NCBI GenBank assembly: GCA_050292445.1
Contig: JBNKLQ010000144.1
Coordinates: 1 to 15,283 of the forward strand
Reading direction: 5' to 3'
Source of the DNA: Leptofilum sp050292445
Lineage (GTDB): Bacteria > Chloroflexota > Anaerolineae > Promineifilales > Promineifilaceae
DNA: 15,283 nucleotides
The notes beneath the pieces were generated by a model that worked only from the letters and a program-made list of their open reading frames with translations, was not told the origin of the DNA and made no database searches. Each line of letters starts with the position of its first letter. Within the stretch, counting starts at the first letter, position 1. Position numbers and translations under genes: made by a program. Shown here one piece after another: positions 5,830 to 13,208 of the stretch.

Positions 5830-6945
5830 ATGTTTCCCAAGCCCACCACCATGCGCCAGCCAAACGGCCGTTCCCGCTACGCCTTTGTCACTTTCCTCAT
5901 GCTCAACGACAGCTACCTGCCAGGGGTGCTGCTGCTGGCGCACGGCCTGCGCCGCCAAAAAACAGAGGCCGATCTCATTTGCATGATCACAGAGGAAATC
6001 AGCCGCCCGGCACGGCAGACGTTGGCCCAGTTGTATGATTTTGTCATTGATGTGGAGAAGATTTTTGTGCCCCATGCGCGGGTGCAGAAACGGCCGTATC
6101 TCCCCTACGTCTTCACCCGCCTGCAAGCCCTGCGTCTGGGTGCCGATGGCGATTTAGGCCACGCCTACGACAAGATCGTCCTGCTAGATGCCGATCTACT
6201 GCCCCTGCGCCATTACGACCACCTGCTTACGCTGCCCACGCCTGCTGGCACCATCAACGAACGCAAAACCCACGTCATGGAATGGGGCGACGACGGCAAC
6301 TTCATCATCCCCGACAGCGTAGCACAGGACGGTACCTGGAACTGGCACCAGATTTACGCCGACTGCCCGCACGGCCAGCCAATTCCTGCCGCTATCACGG
6401 ATCGCGTCGCCAGCGACCCAACCAACATGGGCGTCATCAGCTCGCTGCTGGTGCTGGAACCTTCGCTGGCCGAATTCCAAAGCATCATGACCGACATTCA
6501 ATCCCCCACCGTCCAGCCGCTCGTGAGCGATGCTTTTGATTGGCCGGAGATGCAGTACCTGACGCTGCGCTACTCCAGCCAATGGACCAACGTTGATTTG
6601 CGTTTCCACAGCCTGAACGGCTACCCTAATCTGGATGTGCTGTACGGCATTCATTACACCGGGTTCAAGCCGTGGCAGTTTCGCCGTGCCGGATCGATGG
6701 AGCGATACGGCCGTCGCGACGACTTCCAGCTTTGGTTCAGCCTGTACCGGGAGATGATCCAAACCTACCCGCTGCTGCAAAGCAACCGCAAGCTGCGCAG
6801 CCTGCTGCAAAAAATCGAGGCGTTCACCGGGGTTATTTCCTCGCCTCCCCAACCTAAACCGGCCAAGAAACGGCCGTCGGCCACGCCGCCCAAAAGCCAA
6901 CCCAAACCGCGCCGTAAAAAGAGCAGAAGGTCACGTAAAAGATAG
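5830..6945 (+). CDS. Glycogenin-like GT8 family glycosyltransferase with basic C-terminal tail
   Basis: A 371-residue protein with a GT8 (GT-A fold) catalytic region. FVTFLMLNDSYLPGVLLLAHGLR (about 19-41) is the nucleotide-sugar-binding strand and helix typical of glycogenin and galactinol-synthase relatives. FTRLQAL (95-101) is followed by the metal-binding DAD motif at 120-122 (KIVLLDADLLPLR). VLEPS (208-212) and GIHYTGFKPW (273-282, with metal-ligand H275) complete the set. Residues about 140-198 form an insertion relative to short GT8 enzymes. The last 33 residues are Pro-, Lys- and Arg-rich, ending RRKKSRRSRKR. The start could be the ATG at 5830 or 5851; neither has a clear Shine-Dalgarno sequence. 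It begins 17 nt after the toxin stop. Donor and acceptor are unknown. Confidence 0.85.
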   Translation: MFPKPTTMRQPNGRSRYAFVTFLMLNDSYLPGVLLLAHGLRRQKTEADLICMITEEISRPARQTLAQLYDFVIDVEKIFVPHARVQKRPYLPYVFTRLQALRLGADGDLGHAYDKIVLLDADLLPLRHYDHLLTLPTPAGTINERKTHVMEWGDDGNFIIPDSVAQDGTWNWHQIYADCPHGQPIPAAITDRVASDPTNMGVISSLLVLEPSLAEFQSIMTDIQSPTVQPLVSDAFDWPEMQYLTLRYSSQWTNVDLRFHSLNGYPNLDVLYGIHYTGFKPWQFRRAGSMERYGRRDDFQLWFSLYREMIQTYPLLQSNRKLRSLLQKIEAFTGVISSPPQPKPAKKRPSATPPKSQPKPRRKKSRRSRKR

Positions 6946-6946
6946 G

Positions 6947-6962
6947 AGGAACGGCCGTTCCT
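6947..6962. promoter_or_regulatory. 16-bp perfect palindrome upstream of the importer promoter
   Basis: AGGAACGGCCGTTCCT reads identically on both strands. It contains the ACGGCCGT octamer and lies between the stop of the GT8 gene and the -35 box at 6968. With no T tract it is a poor terminator. It could be an operator for the importer operon or simply an extended member of the octamer family. Confidence 0.4.
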
Positions 6963-6967
6963 GCTGG

Positions 6968-6996
6968 TTGCTGCTTTAATCGCTTACTACTATAAT
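6968..6996 (+). promoter_or_regulatory. Promoter of the Bmp-type importer operon
   Basis: TTGCTG (6968-6973) and a perfect TATAAT (6991-6996) are separated by 17 nt. This predicts a transcript start near 7003 and a leader of about 72 nt ending with the strong ribosome binding site GGAAGGAG (7061-7068), 6 nt before the ATG of the lipoprotein gene. Confidence 0.65.
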
Positions 6997-7074
6997 CGTC
7001 TGACCTTTTACTGGACATAGACAGCGCCTCTTGCGACTGTCAACCAATAGTTTTTAGTAAGGAAGGAGAACAAA

Positions 7075-8292
7075 ATGCAAAAATCAAAATTTTGGTTGTT
7101 AAGCCTGTTGCTTATTCTAGCAATGGCATTGGTAGCCTGTGGCGGTGGTGGTGATGAACCAGCTGCTAATGAGACAGACGCTACTGACACAACCGCTGAG
7201 GATACAACCACCGCAGAAGAAGACATAGCCGAAGAGGATATGGCCGAAGAAGACATGGCTGAAGAAGATTGTTTCAGCGAAAATCTCTTTTGTGTTGGTG
7301 TGGTCACCGATGTAGGCGAAATCGACGACAAATCCTTCAACCAATCCGCTTATGAAGGCGTTCTGCGCGCTGAAGAAGAGCTGGGCGCTCAGGTTGACTA
7401 CATCGAAACCAGCGATGCCAAAGATTACGGTACCAACATCGCCCTGTTCGCCGACGCTGGCTATGATGTCATCGTAACCGTTGGTTTTGCCCTAGGTGAC
7501 GCCACTGTTGAAGCGGCTGTTGCTTATCCGGAGATCAACTTCATCGGAGTTGACCAGGGGCAATGGGCGCCCCCGGTCGCATGGGTTGGAGTTGATGAAG
7601 ATGGCGATGGCAATTTCGAAACAGAGCCACAACCCCCTGAAGGGTGGGATGGAGAGTGGCCCTTGCCCAACGTGGCGGGCCTTATCTTCAATGAAGACAA
7701 AGCGGGTTTCCTGGCTGGTGCTTTGGCAGGAATGCTGACCGAGACAAATACGATTGCGGCCGTTTTAGGCACTGACCTTATTCCCCCCGTTGTTGCTTTC
7801 AAGGAAGGTTATGAGAACGGTGCTTTATACACCAATCCAGATGTGACCAGCATCTCCACTTACCATCCCGGTGGGCTAGATGTGGCCTTCACTGACCCCG
7901 AATGGGGTGCCAGCACCGCTGCTCAGGCTATTGGCCAGGGTGCGGATGTTATTTTTGGTGCCGGTGGTAAAACGGGTAATGGCGCTCTGATCGAAGTTGC
8001 CGGGAATGATGGCCTCTTCTGCATCGGTGTGGACAGCGACCAATGGGAAACCGTGCCAGAAGCACACACCTGCCTCGTTTCCAGCGCTATGAAGCTTATC
8101 ACCCCTGGTGTCTTCGACCTGGTTTCGGCCGCGAAAGATGGTAGCTTCCCGTCCGGTAACTTTATTGGTGATGTTGGCTTGGCCCCGTTCCATGACTTTG
8201 ACGGTGTTGTTTCTGACGAAATCAAAACAACATTGGATGAAATCAATGCTGGCCTGCTAGACGGCTCCATCTCCACAGGTTATGGTGAGTAA
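7075..8292 (+). CDS. Bmp family substrate-binding lipoprotein of a nucleoside-type ABC importer
   Basis: A 405-residue lipoprotein. A signal peptide (residues 1-21) ends in the lipobox LVAC, with lipidated C22 followed by glycines. Residues 25-65 are an acidic, Thr-rich flexible linker that includes EED(I/M)A repeats. The Bmp/PBP1 domain spans about 66-405: FCVGVVTDVGEIDDKSFNQSAYEG, DVIVTVGF, VAGLIFNEDKAGFLAGALAG, GADVIFGAGGKTGNGA, FCIGVDSDQW. This family (BmpA, TmpC, YufN, Med) captures nucleosides at the outer face of the membrane. The ribosome binding site is strong (AAGGAG, 6-nt spacing), fitting the high expression usual for binding proteins. It is first in the importer cluster, separated from the permeases by a terminator-like hairpin. 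The exact ligand (adenosine, guanosine, inosine or other) is not shown. Confidence 0.93.
   Translation: MQKSKFWLLSLLLILAMALVACGGGGDEPAANETDATDTTAEDTTTAEEDIAEEDMAEEDMAEEDCFSENLFCVGVVTDVGEIDDKSFNQSAYEGVLRAEEELGAQVDYIETSDAKDYGTNIALFADAGYDVIVTVGFALGDATVEAAVAYPEINFIGVDQGQWAPPVAWVGVDEDGDGNFETEPQPPEGWDGEWPLPNVAGLIFNEDKAGFLAGALAGMLTETNTIAAVLGTDLIPPVVAFKEGYENGALYTNPDVTSISTYHPGGLDVAFTDPEWGASTAAQAIGQGADVIFGAGGKTGNGALIEVAGNDGLFCIGVDSDQWETVPEAHTCLVSSAMKLITPGVFDLVSAAKDGSFPSGNFIGDVGLAPFHDFDGVVSDEIKTTLDEINAGLLDGSISTGYGE
7216..7269 (+). repeat. 15-bp in-frame tandem repeat in the lipoprotein linker
   Basis: About 3.6 copies of a 15-bp unit encode EEDIA, EEDMA, EEDMA, EED (residues 48-65). The copies differ mainly at synonymous positions. 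The repeat lies wholly in the linker between the lipidated cysteine and the binding domain, where length changes are usually tolerated. Confidence 0.85.
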
Positions 8293-8328
8293 TTACACGT
8301 CCTACCTGATGCGTTAATCATTAGCTAG

Positions 8329-8365
8329 AAATGTGCGGCGTGCCTTTGGGTGCGTCGCACATTTT
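8329..8365 (+). terminator. Hairpin with short T run after the binding-protein gene
   Basis: AAATGTGCG (8329-8337) pairs perfectly with CGCACATTT (8356-8364). The interior GCGTGCC/GGGTGCGT can extend the stem with several G-U pairs. TTTT (8362-8365) overlaps the end of the stem, followed by GTTATG. It is likely a partial (leaky) terminator that lets binding-protein mRNA exceed permease mRNA. Confidence 0.55.
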
Positions 8366-8382
8366 GTTATGACTCTCTTTAG

Positions 8383-8441
8383 AAGCCCCAAGGGTTTGCA
8401 TTGTTTTGATTCAACTGAATGTATATAAACCCTTGGGGTTT
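8383..8441. repeat. Long-loop inverted repeat, arms CCCCAAGGGTTT/AAACCCTTGGGG
   Basis: A perfect 12-bp inverted repeat (8386-8397 and 8427-8438) can be extended by one G-U and two A-U pairs, with a 29-nt loop. It lies 20 nt before the ribosome binding site of the first permease. Its arms share the core AAACCCTTrGGG with the inverted repeat at 12207-12267. It may be a REP-like element, a second attenuator or an mRNA-stability hairpin. Confidence 0.7.
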
Positions 8442-8471
8442 GATTAAATTTCCACTGCGAAAGGTGGTCTT

Positions 8472-9584
8472 ATGACAGAAGACACGAGCAAGCGTAGGCA
8501 AACCAACAATATTCTCGACTGGCTGGTTCGGCTTTGGCGTGGGGTGAGTGTGCCGCTAACGGCCGTTCTCCTGGCAGGTATCCTCGGCTCCCTCATTTTG
8601 TGGCTGTCAGATGCCAATCCGTGGGAAGCGTACACAGCCCTCTTCAAAGGGGCCTTTGGCAGTGAAGCAGCCATTGGCCGCACCCTGGAAAAAGCGACGC
8701 CACTTATTTTAGGTGGATTGGCGGTTGCCTTTGCCTTTAAGGCTGGCCTTTTTAATATTGGTGGGCAGGGGCAATTGCTAATCGGCGCCATTATTGCCGG
8801 GGCCATCGGCTTTGCCTTCACCGGGCTGCCGTTTATCGTCCACATGCCCCTGGCACTGCTCATTGGCAGCCTGATGGGGGCGCTTTTTGCCAGCATTGCT
8901 GGGGCACTGCGCACTTACACGGGTGCCCATGAAGTCATCACCACCATCATGCTCAACTTTGTGGCCATCAACATCACTGATTATTTAGCTGATGGTCCCT
9001 GGAAAGATACCGGCATTGTGGCCCGCACCCCGGCCATTGCCGAATCAGCCGCGATTCCAGTGTGGGGCACGCTGCCCGCAGGCTTTTTTATCGCGGCAAT
9101 GATGGCCTTTGCCACCTGGTATTTGCTCTTCCGCACCACGCTGGGCTACGAAATTCGCACCGTGGGGTTGAATCCAAATGCAGCCCACTATGCTGGAATA
9201 AAGGTGGCCCGTACTATCATTCTGACGATGGCGATCAGCGGTTTTTTGGCAGGCATGGGCGGCGCAATTGAAACATTGGGGGTGGTTGGCCGTTATCAAC
9301 CTGGGTTTAATACCGGGTTGGGCTTCGACGGGATCACCATTGCCCTGCTGGCCCGCACCCATCCGCTGGGGGTCATTCCGGCCGCACTGCTGGTGGGGGC
9401 CATGCAGGCTGGTTCCAGCCAGATGCAGTTTGATGCCAACGTACCCTCCCAAATTATTGATGTGATTCAAGCCCTTATTTTGTTCTTTGTTTCGGCCGAC
9501 ATGATTGTGCGCTGGATTATTCGCACCCGTGCCGACGACGGCGGTGGTGTTACCATCAGCAGCGGCTGGGGCAGCAGCAGCTAA
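8472..9584 (+). CDS. ABC importer permease, first subunit (YufP/BPD_transp_2 type)
   Basis: A 370-residue polytopic inner-membrane protein with about eight to ten hydrophobic helices after a basic, cytoplasmic N-terminus (residues 1-25). Family marks are ATPLILGGLAVAFAFKAGLFNIGGQGQLLIGA (about 75-105), TGAHEVITTIMLNFVA (about 150-165), and the coupling-loop region GYEIRTVGLNPNAAHYAGI (about 224-242) that should contact the ATPase. With its partner permease it forms the channel for the substrate delivered by the Bmp lipoprotein. AAGGTGG lies 4 nt before the ATG. The C-terminus is a short Gly/Ser-rich tail (GGGVTISSGWGSSS), probably not structural. It is followed after 25 nt by the second permease gene. 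Confidence 0.93.
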   Translation: MTEDTSKRRQTNNILDWLVRLWRGVSVPLTAVLLAGILGSLILWLSDANPWEAYTALFKGAFGSEAAIGRTLEKATPLILGGLAVAFAFKAGLFNIGGQGQLLIGAIIAGAIGFAFTGLPFIVHMPLALLIGSLMGALFASIAGALRTYTGAHEVITTIMLNFVAINITDYLADGPWKDTGIVARTPAIAESAAIPVWGTLPAGFFIAAMMAFATWYLLFRTTLGYEIRTVGLNPNAAHYAGIKVARTIILTMAISGFLAGMGGAIETLGVVGRYQPGFNTGLGFDGITIALLARTHPLGVIPAALLVGAMQAGSSQMQFDANVPSQIIDVIQALILFFVSADMIVRWIIRTRADDGGGVTISSGWGSSS

Positions 9585-9609
9585 CTGGCTGGGCCTGAGG
9601 AGACTATTT

Positions 9610-10632
9610 ATGGACTCAACAATGACACAAACGACAAATGGGAAAAGCTGGTGGTCCTCTTTGCGCTCGGTAGGGGGTGTGTTAGCCGTGGCGGTGGTCA
9701 TTGCCATTGTGTATGGCTACATCACTAACCCGTCGGTGACAACGGCCGTTCTTGCCTCCAGTTTGCGCCAATCCACCCCGCTGGTGCTGGGCGCATTATG
9801 CGGCCTCATTGGCGAACGCTCTGGCATTGTCAACATTGGCATTGAGGGACAAATGCTCATGGCTGCCTTCATTGGCTTTCTGGCCAATGTGTACACTGGC
9901 AACCTGTTCCTGGCTGTGCTGGCTGGCGTCGGGGCCGGGGCCTTGTTAGGTGCTTTTTTAGGCCTCATGTCCATTGGCCTAAAAATGGACCAGATTATTG
10001 GCGGCACGGTGATCAATATTTTGGCGCTGGGCTTAACCAGTTTCTTCTACCAGGCCGGTTTAACCACCCAAGGCAAGCTGCAGCCCATCAATTTTGGCGC
10101 ATTGGCTGATATTCCGTTGATTGGCCCAATTCTGTTTAACAATCCGCCCATCACCTATGCCACCCTTATTTTGGTGGTGTTGGTTCATTTTGTTTTGTTC
10201 CACACCCGCTGGGGCTTGCGCACCCGCGTCATTGGGGAGCATCCCAGTGCCGCCGACACGGTCGGTATCAATGTTCACATGATGCGTTATGTCAACGTCG
10301 CCATCGCTGGCGCGATTGCTGGACTGGCAGGAGCTTACCTCACCTTAGAAGCAGTCGGCTCTTTTGAACGAGCGATGACAAACGGCCGTGGCTTTGTGGC
10401 GCTGGCGGTAATGCTCTTTGGCAAACGCACGCCTTTAGGTGCCTGGGGGGCAGCCCTGCTGTTTGGTTTTGCCACAGCGCTGCAAACGCAGCTTCAGTTT
10501 GGCGGTGAAATCAACATCCCGCACCAGTTTATTGGGATGCTGCCCTATGTATTGACGATTCTAGTGCTGGCCGGTTTTGTGGGACGCAGCCGTGACCCGC
10601 AAGCGCTGGGGCAAGTCTACGAAACAGAATAG
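9610..10632 (+). CDS. ABC importer permease, second subunit (YufQ type)
   Basis: A 340-residue polytopic membrane protein and partner of the preceding permease. I chose the ATG at 9610 because GAGGAG (9597-9602) lies 7 nt upstream; the frame is open further upstream but overlaps the first permease gene. Recognisable segments are TPLVLGALCGLIGERSGIVNIGIEGQMLMAAF (about 49-80), MDQIIGGTVINILALG, and the coupling region GLRTRVIGEHPSAADTVGINV (about 203-223). GAYLTLEAVGSFERAMTNGRGFVALAVMLFGKRTPLGA follows. These match the second permease of Bmp/Yuf-type nucleoside importers. The spacing of 25 nt and 45 nt to its neighbours fits one operon. Confidence 0.93.
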   Translation: MDSTMTQTTNGKSWWSSLRSVGGVLAVAVVIAIVYGYITNPSVTTAVLASSLRQSTPLVLGALCGLIGERSGIVNIGIEGQMLMAAFIGFLANVYTGNLFLAVLAGVGAGALLGAFLGLMSIGLKMDQIIGGTVINILALGLTSFFYQAGLTTQGKLQPINFGALADIPLIGPILFNNPPITYATLILVVLVHFVLFHTRWGLRTRVIGEHPSAADTVGINVHMMRYVNVAIAGAIAGLAGAYLTLEAVGSFERAMTNGRGFVALAVMLFGKRTPLGAWGAALLFGFATALQTQLQFGGEINIPHQFIGMLPYVLTILVLAGFVGRSRDPQALGQVYETE

Positions 10633-10677
10633 CATTGGATTGAAAACTGTGGGTCAATTATCTACCAAAGGTCAATT

Positions 10678-12201
10678 ATGAGTGAAAACAGTAACCAAAT
10701 CGTGCTTCAAGCAAAAGGAATCACCAAGCGTTTCCCCGGCGTGTTGGCCAATGACAGCGTCGATTTGACGCTGCGCCACGGCAAGATTTTGGCCCTGCTC
10801 GGTGAAAATGGTGCTGGCAAAAGCACCTTAATGAATATGCTGTATGGCCTTTACCATCCCGATGACGGCGAAATTTGGATTAAGGGCGAAAAAGTCGCCC
10901 TGAAAAACCCGCGCGATGCCATTGATCGCGGCGTGGGCATGGTACACCAACATTTCCAGCTGGTGCCGGTGATGACGGTTACCGAAAACGTGATGCTGGG
11001 GTCGGAGGTGACCCGCAACGGCCGTCTCGATATGCGCACCGCCCAAAAACGGGTGCTAGAGCTGTCTCAGCAGTACGGATTGAAGGTAGACCCTTCGGCA
11101 ACAATAGAAGATTTACCTGTGGGCACGCAGCAGCGCGTGGAAATTATCAAGGCGCTGTACCGCCAGGCTGACATTTTGATTCTGGATGAACCAACGGCCG
11201 TTCTCACCCCGCAAGAAGCCACTGAGCTGTTCCGCATCATGCGCGAACTCACCGAGCGTGGCGTTTCCATCATTTTTATCACCCATAAGCTTAAGGAAGT
11301 GCTGGCCGTGGCCGATGACATCGCCGTGCTGCGCGGTGGGCGCATGGTGGGCACAGCCGATCCCAAAACTGCCACCCAGGCCACCCTGGCAGAGTTGATG
11401 GTGGGGCGCAAGGTCATTTTGCAGGTAGAAAAAGATGAACCGCAGCCCAAAGAAGTGGTCTTAAGTGTGCGTAATTTACACGTATTGGATGATCGCAAAC
11501 AAACGGCCGTTGATGGTGTGGATCTGGCAGTTCGGGCAGGTGAAATTGTGGGGATTGCTGGGGTACAAGGCAATGGGCAGCGGGAGTTGGTAGAAGCGCT
11601 CGCCGGACTGCGCCCCATTGTGGAGGGAGAAATCACCATTGCTGGACAAGAGTGCACCCACTTCTCTCCCCGCCAGATCACCGAGCTAGGCGTGGCTCAT
11701 ATTCCTGAAGACCGGGAAAAGCACGGGCTGGTGATGGCTTACACCATTGCCGACAACATGGTTTTGAACAACTATTACCAGACGCCGTACGCTAGTGGCC
11801 CGATCATGCACCAGGACGCAATTGATGCTCATGGCACCGAATTGGTGGAAGCGTTTGACGTTCGCACTCCTGGCATCCACACAACAGCACGCACACTTTC
11901 TGGCGGCAACAAGCAAAAAGTAATTGTGGCACGTGAGTTTTCCCGCCCCATTAAACTACTAATCGCCGCCCAACCAACACGCGGTATTGACGTCGGTTCA
12001 ATTGAGTTTATCCATAACCAGATTGTGGCCCAGCGAGACAGAGGCATTGCCGTGCTTGTTGTATCGGCCGAACTGGATGAAATATTGGGGTTGGCTGATC
12101 GGGTGGCGGTGATGTTCGACGGCCGTATCGTTAAAACCCTGCCCATTGCCGAAGCCACCCGTGAACGGGTCGGCCTGCTCATGGCTGGTTCCGAGGAATA
12201 A
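10678..12201 (+). CDS. ABC importer ATPase with two nucleotide-binding domains (YufO type)
   Basis: A 507-residue cytoplasmic ATPase that powers the importer. NBD1 has Walker A GENGAGKST (42-50), Q-loop around Q91, a relaxed signature LPVGTQQR (146-153), Walker B ILILDEP with catalytic E171, and switch H203. NBD2 has a degenerate Walker A, GVQGNGQ (295-301, no Lys), a consensus signature LSGGNKQK (407-414), Walker B LLIAAQP with Gln in place of the catalytic Glu, and Ser in place of the switch His (VVSAELDE). This asymmetry is standard in RbsA- and YufO-type double ATPases, so it is not damage. AAAGG lies about 7 nt before the ATG. It ends the importer operon and is followed by an inverted repeat. 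Confidence 0.95.
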   Translation: MSENSNQIVLQAKGITKRFPGVLANDSVDLTLRHGKILALLGENGAGKSTLMNMLYGLYHPDDGEIWIKGEKVALKNPRDAIDRGVGMVHQHFQLVPVMTVTENVMLGSEVTRNGRLDMRTAQKRVLELSQQYGLKVDPSATIEDLPVGTQQRVEIIKALYRQADILILDEPTAVLTPQEATELFRIMRELTERGVSIIFITHKLKEVLAVADDIAVLRGGRMVGTADPKTATQATLAELMVGRKVILQVEKDEPQPKEVVLSVRNLHVLDDRKQTAVDGVDLAVRAGEIVGIAGVQGNGQRELVEALAGLRPIVEGEITIAGQECTHFSPRQITELGVAHIPEDREKHGLVMAYTIADNMVLNNYYQTPYASGPIMHQDAIDAHGTELVEAFDVRTPGIHTTARTLSGGNKQKVIVAREFSRPIKLLIAAQPTRGIDVGSIEFIHNQIVAQRDRGIAVLVVSAELDEILGLADRVAVMFDGRIVKTLPIAEATRERVGLLMAGSEE

Positions 12202-12206
12202 ATAGC

Positions 12207-12267
12207 AGACCCTAAGGGGTATGGCGTCGTAAGCTGAAAGACTTAACGAGAAAAACCCTTAGGGTCT
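12207..12267. repeat. Long-loop inverted repeat, arms AGACCCTAAGGG/CCCTTAGGGTCT
   Basis: A perfect 12-bp inverted repeat (12207-12218 and 12256-12267) encloses a 37-nt loop, starting 6 nt after the ATPase stop. It is followed by AATTTGCG rather than a T run, so termination there would be weak. It resembles the element at 8383-8441 in arm length, loop size and the CCCTTrGGG core. Confidence 0.7.
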
Positions 12268-12277
12268 AATTTGCGAA

Positions 12278-13123
12278 ATGATCATGATCGAATCACAACC
12301 CATCGTTGCCTTCCAGGGAGAGCCTGGCGCATATTCTGAGCAGGCCGTGCGCGAGCATTTTGGCCCGGAGACATCCACCCTACCCTGCCGCACCTTTACC
12401 GAGATGTTTGCTGCTGTGCATAACGGCCGTGCCACCCAAATCATGCTGCCCGTGGAAAATTCCCTGGCTGGCATGGTCATCCCCGCTTACGACATGCTCG
12501 TCGATCACGATTTGCGGGTGCAGGCGGAAGTCATTGTACGCGTAGAGCACTGCCTGATGGCCCCAGCCGGCACACAGCTTAACGAAATTACCCATGTCAT
12601 GTCCCATCACCAGGCGCTGGCCCAATGCGAAAATAATATCAAACGCCAAGGTCTCATCCCCGTAGACCATTACGACACGGCCGGAGCCGCCCGCGACCTG
12701 GCCAACCATCCCCAAGCAGGCATGGCTGCCATTGCCAGCACCCTGGCCGCTAAAACCTACAACCTGGAAATTCTGGCCCGCAACTTTGAGGATATGGATT
12801 TCAACTTCACCCGCTTTTTTGTGCTGGGCAAGCTGGACCCGCCCCGGCAGGAACCATGCAAAACATCCATCATTTTTACCACGCGGCATGTTCCCGGCGC
12901 GCTGTATTCCGTGCTGGGTGAACTGGCCGATCGCGGCCTTAACCTCACCAAGATCGAATCCCGCCCCCGGCGCAACCGCCCTTGGCATTACCGCTTTTTT
13001 GTTGATTTTGAGGGACACGAAGATGATGAAGCGGTGCAAGAAGCGATGCTGGGCATTTTGAAACATTCCTCGTTTTTGCAGGTGCTTGGCTCCTACCCCA
13101 TGGCCAAAATGCCTACCCAATAA
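12278..13123 (+). CDS. pheA: Prephenate dehydratase with C-terminal ACT domain
   Basis: A 281-residue monofunctional enzyme that converts prephenate to phenylpyruvate in phenylalanine synthesis. The catalytic domain (about 8-185) contains AFQGEPGAYSEQA, LPVENSLAGMV (57-67) and the TRF catalytic motif T178-R179-F180 (NFTRFFVLG). The ACT regulatory domain (about 195-275) has GALY (207-210) and ESRP (227-230), the phenylalanine-binding motifs, so feedback inhibition by phenylalanine is expected. There is no chorismate mutase domain, unlike the bifunctional E. coli protein. The start could be ATG at 12278 or 12284; neither has a good Shine-Dalgarno sequence. It follows the importer ATPase by 76 nt and precedes a double-ACT gene by 85 nt. 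Confidence 0.95.
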   Translation: MIMIESQPIVAFQGEPGAYSEQAVREHFGPETSTLPCRTFTEMFAAVHNGRATQIMLPVENSLAGMVIPAYDMLVDHDLRVQAEVIVRVEHCLMAPAGTQLNEITHVMSHHQALAQCENNIKRQGLIPVDHYDTAGAARDLANHPQAGMAAIASTLAAKTYNLEILARNFEDMDFNFTRFFVLGKLDPPRQEPCKTSIIFTTRHVPGALYSVLGELADRGLNLTKIESRPRRNRPWHYRFFVDFEGHEDDEAVQEAMLGILKHSSFLQVLGSYPMAKMPTQ

Positions 13124-13208
13124 CCCCAATTTTGACGGCTAACAGCAGGCAGCAACCCACGCCATTTAATAATTCCATTGAATAATTTATTTTCAAGAGA
13201 GGTAATCG

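Noticed and set aside
6196..6900. 234-codon minus-strand frame opposite the GT8 gene
   Set aside because: High GC on the opposite strand leaves few stops; Gln/Arg/Val-rich product with no motif.
6985..7074. Possible purine riboswitch in the importer leader, since TATAATC resembles its conserved opening
   Set aside because: The other conserved blocks (the UACC-type junction segment and closing strand) are absent, and TATAAT is better explained as the -10 box.
9505..9609. N-terminal extension of the second permease
   Set aside because: It overlaps the first permease gene in another frame, is low-complexity, and GAGGAG marks the ATG at 9610 as the start.
11560..11590. Loss of the Walker A lysine and catalytic Glu in the second ATPase domain taken as gene damage
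   Set aside because: This asymmetry is normal for RbsA- and YufO-type double ATPases.
12380..13129. 249-codon minus-strand frame opposite prephenate dehydratase
   Set aside because: The plus strand carries an unmistakable pheA with TRF and ESRP motifs; the antisense protein has no recognisable features.
13124..13208. Separate promoter for the double-ACT gene (TTGACG at 13132)
   Set aside because: No acceptable -10 box at 16-18 nt spacing; the AT-rich stretch further on is too distant to pair with it confidently.
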